Shown in pieces: positions 6,251-17,180 of a stretch of DNA of 64,000 nucleotides (the first letter of the stretch is position 1; each line of letters begins with the position of its first letter). The notes under the pieces are model-generated. The model ran no database searches. It saw only the letters and a program-made list of their open reading frames with translations, and was not told the DNA's origin. Origin of the DNA: Streptomyces sp. DvalAA-43. GTDB lineage: Bacteria; Actinomycetota; Actinomycetes; Streptomycetales; Streptomycetaceae. Location of the stretch: the NCBI RefSeq assembly GCF_900091725.1, contig NZ_FMBW01000043.1, positions 62,001 through 126,000 on the forward strand. The letters run 5' to 3'. Both the position numbers and the translations under genes were made by a program.

Positions 6251-9200
6251 CAAGGTGGCGGGCAATCGCTTCCGGGGTTCGCAGGGTGAACAGATCACGG
6301 ATCGTGATCACAGGACCGTACGCGCGGCGGAGCAGCCCGGTCAGCCGCACCGCCAGCATGGAGTGCCCGCCGAGGGACACGAAGTCGCTCACCGCGCTCA
6401 CCTCGTCGTCGTCCAGATCGAGTGCTTCGGCGAAGAACTCGCAGACCTCGGTCTCGGTGGGGGTCCGCGGTCCGCGCTCCTGACCGGTGGTCAGCGCGCC
6501 GAGCGGCCTGGCCTCCGGCAGCGCCTTGGTGTCGGCCTTCCCGTTCACGGTCAACGGAATGCTGTCGACCTGGGCGAAGTGTGTCGGGCGCAGGAAGTCC
6601 GGCAGTCCGGCGCCCACTTCGGCGGCGACCCGCGCCAGGTCGGCGCCCTCCAGTACGAGGTAGGCGGCCAGCCGGTACGCGCCGTCGACCTGCGGGTCGG
6701 GCTGGGCGACGGCGGCGGCGAACCGCACCGCCGGGTGCGCCGCGAACACCGCCTCGACCTCGCCGAGTTCGACCCGGTGGCCGCGGATCTTGACCTGCTG
6801 GTCGGTGCGGCCCAGGTAGGTCAGGTTCCCGTCGGGCCTGCGGATCACCAGGTCGCCGGTGCGGTACATGCGCTCGCCGGGTCCGCCGAACGGGCAGGCG
6901 ACGAAGCGGTGCGCGGTCTGGGCACTCTGGCCGAGATAGCCGCGCGCGATGCCGATGCCCGAGACGTAGAGCTCACCGGGGACCCCGTCGGGCAGCGGCC
7001 GCAGCCACGGGTCCAGTACGTAGACCTCCGTGTTGTCGATCGCCACGCCCACCACCGGGTCCTGGCACTCGAAGGTGCCGACGCCGAGGGTGTTGATGGT
7101 GTACTCGGTGGGCCCGTACAGGTTGTAGCCGACCGTCCCCTCGGTTCCGGCGAGCCGCTGCCAGAGCGTCGGGGTGACCGCCTCGCCGCCCAGCAGCACC
7201 AGCGCTGGCCGCCGGTCCGGGTTGTCGAGCAGACCCTCGGCCACCAGCTGCTGGGCGTAGGTCGGGGTCACGTTGATGACGTCGATCCCGTGCTCGCGGC
7301 AGTACTCGACCAGCCGCGGGGCGTCGCGGCGCAGTTCCTCGTCGCAGATGTGGACCTCGTGGCCGTCGGCGAGCCAGAGCAGTTCCTCCCACGACATGTC
7401 GAAGGCGAACGACACGGTGTGCGCGATCCGGAAGACCCGGTGCTCGTGCTCGGCGAGGACCGGTTCGAAGATCCGCCGCTGGTGGTTGATCAGCATGTTG
7501 GTGAGTCCGGCGTACTCGGTCACCACGCCCTTGGGCTTCCCGGTCGAGCCGGAGGTGTAGATCGTGTACGCGGGGTGGCGCAGCCGGTCCGGGTCGTCCG
7601 GCGCGAACGTCACATACGGATCGGCCTCCGGAAGCGGGTGGTCCAGCTCGATCAGCTCGCCGCCGAGCCGGGGGGACACGGCGCTCACGGTGAGGATCAC
7701 CTCGGGGCGGGCGTCCGCGACGATGGTCGCGATCCGCTCGTCCGGGTGGTCCAGTTCCAGCGGTACGTACGCGGCGCCGACGCGCAGCACGGCGAACAGC
7801 GCCACGATCGAGTCGAGGGAGCGCGGGATCGCCAGGCCCACGGTCGTCTCGGGTCCGATGCCCCGGCGGGCGAGCACCCCGGCCAGTTCGCGGCTGCGGT
7901 CCCGGAGCCGGGCGAAGGTCATGGCCGAGCCGTGGGCGACGAGCGCGACCCGGTCGGGATCGCGGTCGGCCGCCTGGTCGAAGCGGTCGACGACGGTGTC
8001 CGTGCCGATGTCGGTGCGGGCGGCGGGTCCGGGTCGCGGGGCCGGGCCCGGCAGCGCGCCCATCCGGCCCGTCGACCGGGCGAGGTCCTCCAGCACGCGC
8101 AGGTACTCGTCCAGGAGGCGACGGGCGCCCTCGGGGTCGTCGTCGCGGTGCTCCAGCTTGACCGTGAGCCGGTCGCCGGGGGTGACGACCCAGGTGAACG
8201 GGTAGTGCGTGGAGTCGTCCGCGTGCACCGAGGTGATGCCGTGCCGGGCGTTCATCTCGGCGAACGCGTCCAGGTCCAGGAAGTTCTGGAGCACGAAGAG
8301 GTTGTCGAAGAGGGTGTCGTGTCCGCTGGCCCGCTGGATCTCGCCGAGCCCCAGGTGTTCGTGCTCCATGGCCTCGACCCGGGCCGCCTGTACGGCCGAC
8401 AGATAGGCGCCGACCGTGTCGTCGGGCCGGGCCCGGGTCCACATGGGCACGGTGTTGAGCAGCACACCGACGATGCCGGAGTGGCCCTCGCCCTCCCGGC
8501 CCGAGACGGTCACGCCGAACACCGCGTCGCCACGGCCGGTACGGGCGCCGAGGAGCAGGCCGAAGGCGCCGGTCAGCACCGTGTTCAGGGTGACGCCGTG
8601 CACCCGGGCCGCGTCCCGCAGCAGCTGTGACAGCTCGGCGGAGAGCGTGTGGACCAGCGCGCGCGGCAGCCCGTCCGGGAGGGACGGGGCCGGTCCGGCG
8701 AGCAGGGTCGGGCCCGGGAGGCCGGCCAGGTGCTCCGCCCAGAAGCGGTTCGACACCTCGGGGTCCCTGGCGTCGAGCGCCCGCGCGTAGTCCTCGAAGC
8801 CCGGCACGGCCGGGGCCGTGACCGGCTGTTCGCCCGCCACGACGGCCTCGTACGCCTCGAAGAGGTCGCGCAGCACGATCTCGCGGGACCAGCCGTCCCA
8901 GAGCAGCAGGTGGTAGCTGAGCAACAGGCCGTCCCGGCCGTCGGGCAGCCGCACCACGGTCAGCCGGATCAAGGGCGGCTCGCCGAGGTCGAATCCCGAC
9001 TCGCGGTCCCGGGTGCGCAGCGCCTCGACCTCCGCGTCGGTGGTGAGCGCGATCGTGCGGACGTCGACCCGGCGGCCCGTCTTGAGGACCTGGACCGGGT
9101 TGCCGTCGTCGTCGGTGGTGAAGCCGGCCCCCACGACCGGGTGGCGCGCGATCACGCACGCCATCGCCTCGGCCAGCGCGTCGGTGTCCAGGCGCCGGTC

Positions 9201-12200
9201 GAAGGTGAACCAGCTCTGTGCGACGTAGTGTCCGCCCGTGCCCGCCATCTGGGCCTGGAAGAACAGGCCGCGCTGGAGGGGGGTGACCGGTGCGGTGCGC
9301 TCGGCCGTGGCGCAGGCTCCCGCGAGGTGTTCCAGTGCGTCGCGCCAGTGCCCGGTGATCGCGTCGGGTATGCCCCGGGCGAGGGTGAAGGCCGCGTGCA
9401 GGCTGCCGGTGACGTCGTCGGTCCACGCGTTGACCTCGACGGCGTACGGGCTGTTCTGGTCGCCGCCGGTGAGGGGCAGTGCCTGGGACTCGCTGCCCCG
9501 GCCGAGGTAGTTGAACAGCACCTGCGGGCGGGCGCGCAGCAGCGGGGCCGTCTGCGGGTTGAGGTATCTGAGCAGGCCGTAGCCGATGTGCCCGTGCTCG
9601 TCCGGCTGGCGTTCGGCGACCTCGCGCGCCGCCGCGACGGGGTCGGTGTGTGCCGTGAGCCGTACCGGTGCGATGGCGGTGAACCAGCCGACGGTACGGG
9701 AGTAGTCGTGGTGTTCCAGGGCCGGGACCCGGCCGTGCCGCTCCAGGTCGATCGCGAGGTCGGTGGGTGTGGGCTGGACGCGGGTCAGCGCGGTGCGCAG
9801 GGCGCCGCACAGCAGCTCGGTGAGGCCCACGCCGAGTGCGGCGGGGGCGCTGCGCGTCACCAGGTCGCTCACCCCGGGTGCGAGTACCACCGTGGTCTCG
9901 CGCAGGTCCCGGACCTCGGGCAGCAGGGCGGGTGCCCCGAGCGTGGTGATCCAGTGTCCGAGGTCGTCGGCCGATCCGGCGGACCGCACGGCCAGCGCTT
10001 CGGCGTACTCGGCGTAGGACGTGGTCGGTGGTGCCGGGTCCGCTCCGCCGAGGGCGGTGGCCAGGTCGTCGAGGAGGACCAGCCAGGACACCGCGTCGAC
10101 GGCGAGGTGGTGCACGGTGACGACCAGGGTCCGGTCGGACGCCAGCCAGGAGAACGCGATGACGTCCCCGGACTCGGGGTCGAGCCGTCCGGCGGCCTCG
10201 TTCGCCGCGGCCGTCGCGTCGGGGGCGTCGGTGGGGACGACGGCGACCTCGCGGGCGGGTTCGGTGCGCAGGGTCCACACACCGTGCTCGACGCGCAGCC
10301 GCAGCCGGAGGGCCGGGTGGGCGGCCACCAGGGCGTCGGCGGCCCGCCGGATGTCGGCGAGGCCGGTGCCCTCGGCCACCACCACGGCCCTGGCCTGGGC
10401 GAACCGGGCGAGCGATCCGCCCAGTTCCCGCTGGCGCAGGATGACCGGGGTCGCGGGCAGCGGGCCGTCCGCGCGGCGGGACGGCGCGGCCGCCACGGGC
10501 TGCGGGGCGCGCGTGCCCAGGTGGTCGGCGAGCGCGCGGGGTGTCTTCAGCAGGAAGACGTCCCGGGGGGCGATCGGCAGGCCGTGCGCCCTGGCCCGGT
10601 TGATCACCGTGATGGCGACGATGCTGTCGCCCCCGGCGCCGAAGAAGTCGGTGTCGGCGTCCACGGCGACGCCGGGCAGCGCCTCGGTGAAGATGCCGAC
10701 CAGTGCGGTGAGCGCGGATCCGCTGGCGGCCGCCGGGGTGTCGTCCTGTGCGGCGCGTTCGGTCAGGGCCCTGCGGTCCAGCTTCCCGTTGACCGTCAGC
10801 GGCAGGGCGTCGACCGGCAGTACCCGGCCCGGCACCATGTGCACGGGCAGCTTGGTGGAGAGCAGTGCGGTGAGGTCGCCGGGCACCCGGCCCACGACAT
10901 GGGCGACGAGGTGGTCGCCGCTGTCCGCCACGGTGACGGCCGCGTCGACGACACCGTCGAGTTCCCTGACCGCGGACTCCACCTCGCCGAGCTCGATGCG
11001 GAAGCCCTTGAGCTGCACCTGGTCGTCGGCGCGGCCGGCGAACTCCAGCTCGCCGTCGAGCGTGCGGCGGGCGAGGTCGCCCGTGTGGTACATGCGGGAG
11101 CCGTCGGCCGTGAACGGGTTCGCCACGAACCGGCCCGCGGTGAGCCCCGGCCGTCCCAGGTAGCCGAGCGCGAGCTGGTCCCCGGCGACGTAGATGGCGC
11201 CGACCCGGCCCGGCGGCACCGGCCGGAGCCGGTCGTCGAGCAGATGGGTGACCAGGCCGGGGATCGGACCGCCGATCGGGCTGACGTCGTCGCCGGAGGC
11301 GAAGTCCGCGTCGGTCAGCACCCGGTGGGTGACATGGACGGTGGTCTCGGTGATGCCGTACATGTTGACCAGCTCGGGCGACCGGGTGCCGTGCCGCTCG
11401 ACCCAGCCGCGCAGCCGCCCGAGGTCCAGCGCCTCGCCGCCGAAGATGATCCGGCGCAGCGCGGTGACCGGTTCAGCGGCGAGCCGGTCGGCCTCGATGA
11501 ACTGGTGGAACGCCGAGGGGGTCTGGTTGAGCACGGTCACACCGCGTTCGCGGACCAGCCGGTGGAAGTCGACCGGGGAGCGGGTGAGTCCGTACTCGGG
11601 CACCAGCAGTTCGCCGCCGTGCACCAGTGCGCCCCACAGCTCCCAGACCGCGAAGTCGAAGGAGAAGGAGTGGAACTGGACCCATACGTCGTGCGGGCCG
11701 AAGTCCATGTCGGGCCGGGTGCGGGCGAGGAGCGTCACCACGCTGGAGTGCGGGACGACGACCCCCTTGGGCCGGCCCGTCGAGCCGGAGGTGTAGATCA
11801 CATACGCGGGATCGTGCCAGTCGGCCGCGGGCCCGGCGGTGGTGGTGGCCGGGGCGGGTTCGTCGCCCTGGACGAGGACACGGGCCTCCACAGCCGCTCG
11901 GGCCAGCAGACGGGTGAAGCGGCCCTGCTGTGCGCGGTCCACGAGCACGACCTGGGGTGCGGCGTCGGCGAGGATGTACTCCAGCCGCTCGTCCGGGTAC
12001 GCCTGGTCCAGCGGTACGTAGGCGCCGCCCGCGGTGACGACCGCGACCAGGGCGACGACCTGCTCCAGGGAGCGCGGGACGGCGACGGCGACCCGGGTGC
12101 CCGGTCCGGCACCGGCCGCGCGCAGCACCGAGGCCAACGTGTCCCGGGCGTCCGCCAGTTCGCCGTAGGTCAGTGACCGGGTGCTGCCGTCGAGGGCGCA

Positions 12201-15200
12201 CTGGGTGACGGCGGTGGCCGCCGGGTCGCGGGTCGCGGCGGCGGCGAACAGCTCGCCCAGGGTCGCCCGGGAGACCGGCGCCGGGCCGCGACCGCTGCCG
12301 GGGACCAGGTCGTCGACCGGGGTGTCCGCCCGGTCGAGCAGACCGGTGAGGGTCCGGGTGAACGTGCGCAGGATCGCCTCGGCGCTCTCCGGGCGCAGCA
12401 GTTCACCGTCGTGGATCAGGTTGAAGCGCGCCCGGCCGTCCGGGGCCCGCTCCACCACCAGCGTCAACGGATAGTGCGGGGCACCTTCGTTGACGATGCC
12501 GGTGATGACCAGCTCGTCGTCGGCTCCGCGCAGCGCGGCCACGTCGGTGGCGACGTCGAACACCACCAGGGTGTCGAACGGGGAGCCGGTACCGGCCTGG
12601 CGGCCGATCCTGGCGAGTGAGACGTGCTGGTGCGCCAGCACCCTGCTCTGGTGCTCCTTCACGGCGGTGAGCAGCTCGCGCGCCGTGGTGGTGGGGGTCC
12701 AGCGGGCGCGCACCGGGATCGTGTTGATGAACAGGCCCACCATGTCCTTGATGCCGGGGACCTCGGCGTCGCGGCCGGACACCGTGGAGCCGAACACGAC
12801 GTCCCTGCCGTGCAGGAGGGAGCCCAGCGTCACCGCCCACGCGCCGTGCACGGCCACGCTCAGCGGCACACCGGCCGAGCGGGCGGCCGCGTCGATGTCC
12901 TCGGCGGGTTCGACGGCGGTGTCGGCGAACCGTTCGGAGGGGGTGTGCCCCTCGGCGACCAGCGAGGGGCCGGGGAGTCCGGCGAGTTCGGCCCGCCACA
13001 CCCGGTCGCTCTCGTCCTGGTCGCGGGCGGCGAGCCAGCTCACGTAGTCCCGGAAGCCGCCGAGCGGGTACCCGGTCCCCGGCGCGTGGTACTCGGCCAG
13101 CAGGGCGCGGAGCATGGGCGGCACCGACCAGCCGTCGGCGACGATGTGGTGCACGGTCTGCACCAGCACGTTGCGGCCGGAGCCGGCCCGGACGAGCGTG
13201 TACCGCATCAGCGGTCCGGTGGCCAGGTCGAAGCCCGCACGGCGGTCCCGCTCGGCGAGGTCGCGGATCTCGTCGTCGGTGAGGGCGGGGCGGTCCAGCG
13301 TGGTGAAGGGCGCCTGGACACCGCTCTCGGCGACGGAGACGACCCGGCCGTCGGCGAGGGCCGTGAACCGGGCGGCCAGGTTGGGGTACAGGGCGAGCAG
13401 CCGGGTGGCCGCCGCCGCGAGCCGGTCGGCGTCGACGTCGCCGTCCAGCGTCAGCAGCTGCTGTTCGACGTAGCTGCCGGTCGCGTCGTCGTCGAAGACC
13501 GAGTGGAAGTACAGGCCCTCCTGCAAGGGGGTCAGCGGCAGGACGTCCCGCAGCGCCGGGCCGTCCAGTTCGTCGACATCGGCCTGGGTGAGCCGCACCA
13601 GGGGGAAGTCGCTGGGCGAGTGGCCGCCTCCGTCGAGCGCGGCCAGGGCGGTCAGGGCGTCCTGGAAGTACTGGCAGACGGTGGTGAGGTCCTCGTCGGT
13701 GAAGAGTCCCTCGGGCCAGGAGACGGTGGTGACCAGCTCGTACGCGCCGCTCGCGTCGGGTTCGGCGATCGCGTTGAACTCCAGGGCGCGCGGCATGCGC
13801 ATCCTCGGGTCACGCTTCTCGCCCAGCTGCCCCGTGGTGCCCGCCAGTTGCCAGTCCCCGGCGGCACCCGCGTCGAAGCGGCCCAGGTAGTTGAAGAGCA
13901 CCTGCGGTGCGGGGGCGGTCAGCCCGGTGCCGGTCAGATGGCGCAGGGCGCCGTAGGAGACGCCGTTGCCGGGCACCGCCGCGAGGTCCTCCTTGACCGC
14001 CTTGAGGGCGGCGGCCAGGTAACCGGGTGCGGTGAGGTCGGCCGCCGTGCCGGGGTCCACGGTCACCGGGAACAGGGTGGTGAACCAGCCCACGGTCCGG
14101 GACAGTTCCGGCTCAAAGCCGGCCGCGTCCGCCACGTAGCGCCCCTCGCGGCCGTGTCCTTCCAGCTCGATGTGGGCGAACGTCTGGTCCTGGCCCCGGT
14201 CGCGGCGCCACCGGGCGAGGGTGACGGCGAGCGCGGTGAGCAGTACGTCGTTCACGCCCGCGTGGAACTTGGCGGGGATCTCGCCGAGCAGCGCGGCGGT
14301 CTCCTCGGCGCCGACGGAGACGGTCCGGGTCCGTTCCCGGGCCACGGTGTCGGCCTCGGTCAGCGCGCGCCTGCCGATCGGGGCGTCCGGGGCCGGCAGC
14401 GGAGTCTCGAAGTGCGGACGGTCCGGTTCGAACGCGGCGCGCTCCAGCAGCTGGGTCCAGCGCCTGAACGACGTGCCCACGGGGGGAAGTCCGATGGGCG
14501 TGCCCGCGGCGGACTGGCGCCAGGCCGTGGCCAGGTCGTCCATCAGGATCCGCCAGGACACTCCGTCGACGACGACGTGGTGGGCGACCAGGACCAGTTG
14601 CCGCGCCTCGCGGCGCCAGACGGCACGCAGCATCACACCGTTGTCCGGGTCGAGCCCGTCGGCGGCGAGCTCCACGCACTCCGCCGGCGGCCGGTCGCTC
14701 TCCTGCCACCCCACGACGGCGCGGTCGGCCCCGGGGATGTCGAAGCTCCAGCGGTCGCCGCGCACCAGCCTGGCGCGCAGCATGTCGTGCCGTCCCGCCA
14801 GCGCGGCGAGGATCTCGTCGAGCGCGTCGGCGGTCAGCTCCGCCGGGGTGTTCAGTACGACCGACTGCACGAAGCCGTCGATCGCGTCCGTGGTCCGGCC
14901 GAGCCACTGCACGATGGGCGATCCCACCACGGAACCGGTCGGGACGTCGCCGTGGTCCACGGCGGAGACGTCCTCGCGGCTCGCCACCGCGGCCAGTGCC
15001 CCGAGCACGCTGTGGGTGAAGATCTGCCGTGCGGTGACATGGAGACCGGCGTCGCGCAACGCGCTCAGCAGGGAGATCGCCAGGATGCTGTCCCCGCCGA
15101 GCTGGAAGAAGTCCTGGTCGACACCGGCCTTCTCCAGTCGCAGCACCGCCGCGACGGCCGCGCACACCACCCGCTCGTCCTCGGTGGCGGGCGCCGCCGC

Positions 15201-17123
15201 GGAGCCGGTGCCGATCACGGGCTCCGGCAGGGCGCCCCGGTCGAGCTTGCCGTTCGCGGTGAGCGGGAACTCCTTCATCACGACGAGGTGGGCGGGCACC
15301 ATGTACTCCACCATGTGCCGGGTGGCCCACTCCTTGACCTCGTCGGCCCGCAGCCCTTCGTGGCCGGTGGCCGGGATCACGTACCCCACCAGGTAGGTGC
15401 CGCCCGCCGTGTTCTTCTTCGCGACGACGCAGGTGTGCCGTACCCCGGGGTGCTCCGCGAGGCCGACCTCGACGTCCTCGATCTCCAGCCGCATGCCGCG
15501 GATCTTGATCTGGTTGTCGGCGCGGCCGAGGAAGTCCAGCGACCCGTCGGGGGCGAACCGTGCCAGGTCACCGGTCCGGTACAGCCGGGACCCGTCGTCG
15601 GCGAAGGGGTTCGCGACGAACCGGGACGCCGTCAGGCCGGGCGCGTTGACGTAGCCGCGCCCCAGCAGGAGTCCTCCCGCGTACAGTTCGCCGCCGACCC
15701 CGACCGGGACCGGGCGCAGCTCGTCGTCCAGGACGTACAGCTGGGTGTTGGGGTTGGCCCGGCCGATCGATGTCGACAGGCGTTCGGCCTCGCCCCGGTA
15801 GACGACGTGGGAGACGCCGATGGTCGTCTCGGCCGGGCCGTAGCCGTGGTACAGGGGGATGTCGAGCCGGGTGCGGAACCGCTCGTACAGCTCCGGGGTC
15901 AGTACCTCGCCGCCGCACCACACGTGCCGCAGGCTGTCCAGGCGGCCGGAGTCGCCCGCGATCTCCAGCAGTACGTCCAGCATGGACGACACCAGATAGG
16001 TGAAGGTGACGCGCTGCTCGGCGATCACGCTCAGCAGGTGGTGCGGGTCGCGTTCGCCGCCGGGGCGCAGGATCACCAGCCTGCCGCCGGAGACCAGGGG
16101 CAGGAAGATCTCGTTGATGGAGATGTCGAAGGAGAGCGGCGCCTTGAAGAGCGAGGCGTCGTCGTGGCCGAAGCCGAGGATCTCCTCGACCTGCCACAAC
16201 AGGCGTTCGCTGATCGCCTCGTGACGGATCATGGCGCCCTTGGGCCGTCCGGTCGAGCCGGAGGTGAAGATCACGTACGCCAGGGCGTTGCCGGGGACGG
16301 TCGCCTCCGGCGCCTCGGCGGGGTGGTCGCCGAACGCCCAGTCGCCGAGGTCGACGGCCACGGCGTCCGGTTCGCCCGCACCGTGCTCGCCGGAGTCGTT
16401 GAGCTGGAGCACGACCCGGGCGTCCTCGACGACGACGGCGCGGCGCGCGGCGGGCCACTGCGGATCGAGCGGCACGAAGGCGCACTTCGCCTGGAGCACG
16501 GCGAGGAGACCGATGACCATCTCGGCACCGCGGCCGAGCGAGATGCCGACGACCTGCTCGGAGGTGAGGCCGCGCTCGATCAGGTGGTGGGCCAACTGGC
16601 TTGAAAATGCCGCTGCTTGACGGTACGTCAGTGAGCGGTGCTCATCGATGACGGCGATGGCGTCCGGCCTGGCGCGCGCCTGTTCGCGGAACATCTCGAT
16701 GATGGTCGGGCGGACCCGGTCGGCGCGGTTGTCGTTCCACCCGGCCAGGGCTTCGATCCTCGCCGCCACGCCGGACGGGCCGATGGTGCCGATGGAGCGG
16801 TCGGGGAAGTCGGCCAGGTCGTCCAGCGCGAGCTGCGCCTCGGCCGGCACGACGCCGTCGGGGAGGGTGATGCTCCGGCCGTCCGCGCCGACCTCCCAAC
16901 CGTCGCTTCCGGCACCGCCGTTGTCGACCCACCCGAGGAGGTCGGCGAAGAGGGTGCCGGGGGTGAGGTCGAGGCCGTCGGGGCCGAGGCCGGTGGCCCA
17001 GTACGACAGCCCGATGGCACATGCTCCCGTGATGGTCCGGTCACCATAGTCGCCGGTCCGCCGGCGCACATCGGTCAGGCGGTCGGGGGAAAGCAGTACG
17101 CGCGGGGCGCTCGGTTCCATCAT
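6237..17123 (-). CDS. cchH: Trimodular NRPS, coelichelin synthetase type
   Basis: A 3628-residue synthetase arranged A-T-E-C-A-T-E-C-A-T. Approximate cores: A1 [11 protein letters not shown] 289, T1 LGGDS 675, E1 [10 protein letters not shown] 850, C1 HHIVADGW 1326, A2 1780, T2 2163, E2 [10 protein letters not shown] 2340, C2 2740, A3 3193, T3 LGGHS 3583. Specificity codes read DINYWGGIGK, DFWNIGMVHK and DMENLGLINK, matching formyl-hydroxy-Orn, Thr and hydroxy-Orn of coelichelin. The E domains predict D residues 1 and 2. About 130 residues precede A1 and are not a C domain. C2 reads HLLLWDG instead of HHxxxDG. There is no thioesterase domain. The MMEPSAP start at 17123 is preferred; an in-frame ATG at 17156 is possible. 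Confidence 0.96.
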   Translation of the reverse strand: MMEPSAPRVLLSPDRLTDVRRRTGDYGDRTITGACAIGLSYWATGLGPDGLDLTPGTLFADLLGWVDNGGAGSDGWEVGADGRSITLPDGVVPAEAQLALDDLADFPDRSIGTIGPSGVAARIEALAGWNDNRADRVRPTIIEMFREQARARPDAIAVIDEHRSLTYRQAAAFSSQLAHHLIERGLTSEQVVGISLGRGAEMVIGLLAVLQAKCAFVPLDPQWPAARRAVVVEDARVVLQLNDSGEHGAGEPDAVAVDLGDWAFGDHPAEAPEATVPGNALAYVIFTSGSTGRPKGAMIRHEAISERLLWQVEEILGFGHDDASLFKAPLSFDISINEIFLPLVSGGRLVILRPGGERDPHHLLSVIAEQRVTFTYLVSSMLDVLLEIAGDSGRLDSLRHVWCGGEVLTPELYERFRTRLDIPLYHGYGPAETTIGVSHVVYRGEAERLSTSIGRANPNTQLYVLDDELRPVPVGVGGELYAGGLLLGRGYVNAPGLTASRFVANPFADDGSRLYRTGDLARFAPDGSLDFLGRADNQIKIRGMRLEIEDVEVGLAEHPGVRHTCVVAKKNTAGGTYLVGYVIPATGHEGLRADEVKEWATRHMVEYMVPAHLVVMKEFPLTANGKLDRGALPEPVIGTGSAAAPATEDERVVCAAVAAVLRLEKAGVDQDFFQLGGDSILAISLLSALRDAGLHVTARQIFTHSVLGALAAVASREDVSAVDHGDVPTGSVVGSPIVQWLGRTTDAIDGFVQSVVLNTPAELTADALDEILAALAGRHDMLRARLVRGDRWSFDIPGADRAVVGWQESDRPPAECVELAADGLDPDNGVMLRAVWRREARQLVLVAHHVVVDGVSWRILMDDLATAWRQSAAGTPIGLPPVGTSFRRWTQLLERAAFEPDRPHFETPLPAPDAPIGRRALTEADTVARERTRTVSVGAEETAALLGEIPAKFHAGVNDVLLTALAVTLARWRRDRGQDQTFAHIELEGHGREGRYVADAAGFEPELSRTVGWFTTLFPVTVDPGTAADLTAPGYLAAALKAVKEDLAAVPGNGVSYGALRHLTGTGLTAPAPQVLFNYLGRFDAGAAGDWQLAGTTGQLGEKRDPRMRMPRALEFNAIAEPDASGAYELVTTVSWPEGLFTDEDLTTVCQYFQDALTALAALDGGGHSPSDFPLVRLTQADVDELDGPALRDVLPLTPLQEGLYFHSVFDDDATGSYVEQQLLTLDGDVDADRLAAAATRLLALYPNLAARFTALADGRVVSVAESGVQAPFTTLDRPALTDDEIRDLAERDRRAGFDLATGPLMRYTLVRAGSGRNVLVQTVHHIVADGWSVPPMLRALLAEYHAPGTGYPLGGFRDYVSWLAARDQDESDRVWRAELAGLPGPSLVAEGHTPSERFADTAVEPAEDIDAAARSAGVPLSVAVHGAWAVTLGSLLHGRDVVFGSTVSGRDAEVPGIKDMVGLFINTIPVRARWTPTTTARELLTAVKEHQSRVLAHQHVSLARIGRQAGTGSPFDTLVVFDVATDVAALRGADDELVITGIVNEGAPHYPLTLVVERAPDGRARFNLIHDGELLRPESAEAILRTFTRTLTGLLDRADTPVDDLVPGSGRGPAPVSRATLGELFAAAATRDPAATAVTQCALDGSTRSLTYGELADARDTLASVLRAAGAGPGTRVAVAVPRSLEQVVALVAVVTAGGAYVPLDQAYPDERLEYILADAAPQVVLVDRAQQGRFTRLLARAAVEARVLVQGDEPAPATTTAGPAADWHDPAYVIYTSGSTGRPKGVVVPHSSVVTLLARTRPDMDFGPHDVWVQFHSFSFDFAVWELWGALVHGGELLVPEYGLTRSPVDFHRLVRERGVTVLNQTPSAFHQFIEADRLAAEPVTALRRIIFGGEALDLGRLRGWVERHGTRSPELVNMYGITETTVHVTHRVLTDADFASGDDVSPIGGPIPGLVTHLLDDRLRPVPPGRVGAIYVAGDQLALGYLGRPGLTAGRFVANPFTADGSRMYHTGDLARRTLDGELEFAGRADDQVQLKGFRIELGEVESAVRELDGVVDAAVTVADSGDHLVAHVVGRVPGDLTALLSTKLPVHMVPGRVLPVDALPLTVNGKLDRRALTERAAQDDTPAAASGSALTALVGIFTEALPGVAVDADTDFFGAGGDSIVAITVINRARAHGLPIAPRDVFLLKTPRALADHLGTRAPQPVAAAPSRRADGPLPATPVILRQRELGGSLARFAQARAVVVAEGTGLADIRRAADALVAAHPALRLRLRVEHGVWTLRTEPAREVAVVPTDAPDATAAANEAAGRLDPESGDVIAFSWLASDRTLVVTVHHLAVDAVSWLVLLDDLATALGGADPAPPTTSYAEYAEALAVRSAGSADDLGHWITTLGAPALLPEVRDLRETTVVLAPGVSDLVTRSAPAALGVGLTELLCGALRTALTRVQPTPTDLAIDLERHGRVPALEHHDYSRTVGWFTAIAPVRLTAHTDPVAAAREVAERQPDEHGHIGYGLLRYLNPQTAPLLRARPQVLFNYLGRGSESQALPLTGGDQNSPYAVEVNAWTDDVTGSLHAAFTLARGIPDAITGHWRDALEHLAGACATAERTAPVTPLQRGLFFQAQMAGTGGHYVAQSWFTFDRRLDTDALAEAMACVIARHPVVGAGFTTDDDGNPVQVLKTGRRVDVRTIALTTDAEVEALRTRDRESGFDLGEPPLIRLTVVRLPDGRDGLLLSYHLLLWDGWSREIVLRDLFEAYEAVVAGEQPVTAPAVPGFEDYARALDARDPEVSNRFWAEHLAGLPGPTLLAGPAPSLPDGLPRALVHTLSAELSQLLRDAARVHGVTLNTVLTGAFGLLLGARTGRGDAVFGVTVSGREGEGHSGIVGVLLNTVPMWTRARPDDTVGAYLSAVQAARVEAMEHEHLGLGEIQRASGHDTLFDNLFVLQNFLDLDAFAEMNARHGITSVHADDSTHYPFTWVVTPGDRLTVKLEHRDDDPEGARRLLDEYLRVLEDLARSTGRMGALPGPAPRPGPAARTDIGTDTVVDRFDQAADRDPDRVALVAHGSAMTFARLRDRSRELAGVLARRGIGPETTVGLAIPRSLDSIVALFAVLRVGAAYVPLELDHPDERIATIVADARPEVILTVSAVSPRLGGELIELDHPLPEADPYVTFAPDDPDRLRHPAYTIYTSGSTGKPKGVVTEYAGLTNMLINHQRRIFEPVLAEHEHRVFRIAHTVSFAFDMSWEELLWLADGHEVHICDEELRRDAPRLVEYCREHGIDVINVTPTYAQQLVAEGLLDNPDRRPALVLLGGEAVTPTLWQRLAGTEGTVGYNLYGPTEYTINTLGVGTFECQDPVVGVAIDNTEVYVLDPWLRPLPDGVPGELYVSGIGIARGYLGQSAQTAHRFVACPFGGPGERMYRTGDLVIRRPDGNLTYLGRTDQQVKIRGHRVELGEVEAVFAAHPAVRFAAAVAQPDPQVDGAYRLAAYLVLEGADLARVAAEVGAGLPDFLRPTHFAQVDSIPLTVNGKADTKALPEARPLGALTTGQERGPRTPTETEVCEFFAEALDLDDDEVSAVSDFVSLGGHSMLAVRLTGLLRRAYGPVITIRDLFTLRTPEAIARHLDENS

Positions 17124-17157
17124 CGAAGACTCAGCATCCTTCCGAAGTACGCACATC

Positions 17158-17177
17158 AGCCCGAATTGACTCGGGCT
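17158..17177. other. Small hairpin between exporter and NRPS genes
   Basis: A 7-bp perfect inverted repeat (AGCCCGA at 17158-17164, TCGGGCT at 17171-17177) with a 6-nt loop, in the 57-bp gap before the NRPS start. It is too weak for a firm terminator. It could set RNA processing or relative expression within the operon. Confidence 0.35.
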
Positions 17178-17180
17178 CGC

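Noticed and set aside
6422..16620. Many long plus-strand frames opposite the NRPS gene, some over 1000 codons
   Set aside because: They are low-complexity antisense shadows of a high-GC gene with no recognisable domains. The minus strand encodes a complete, motif-perfect NRPS.
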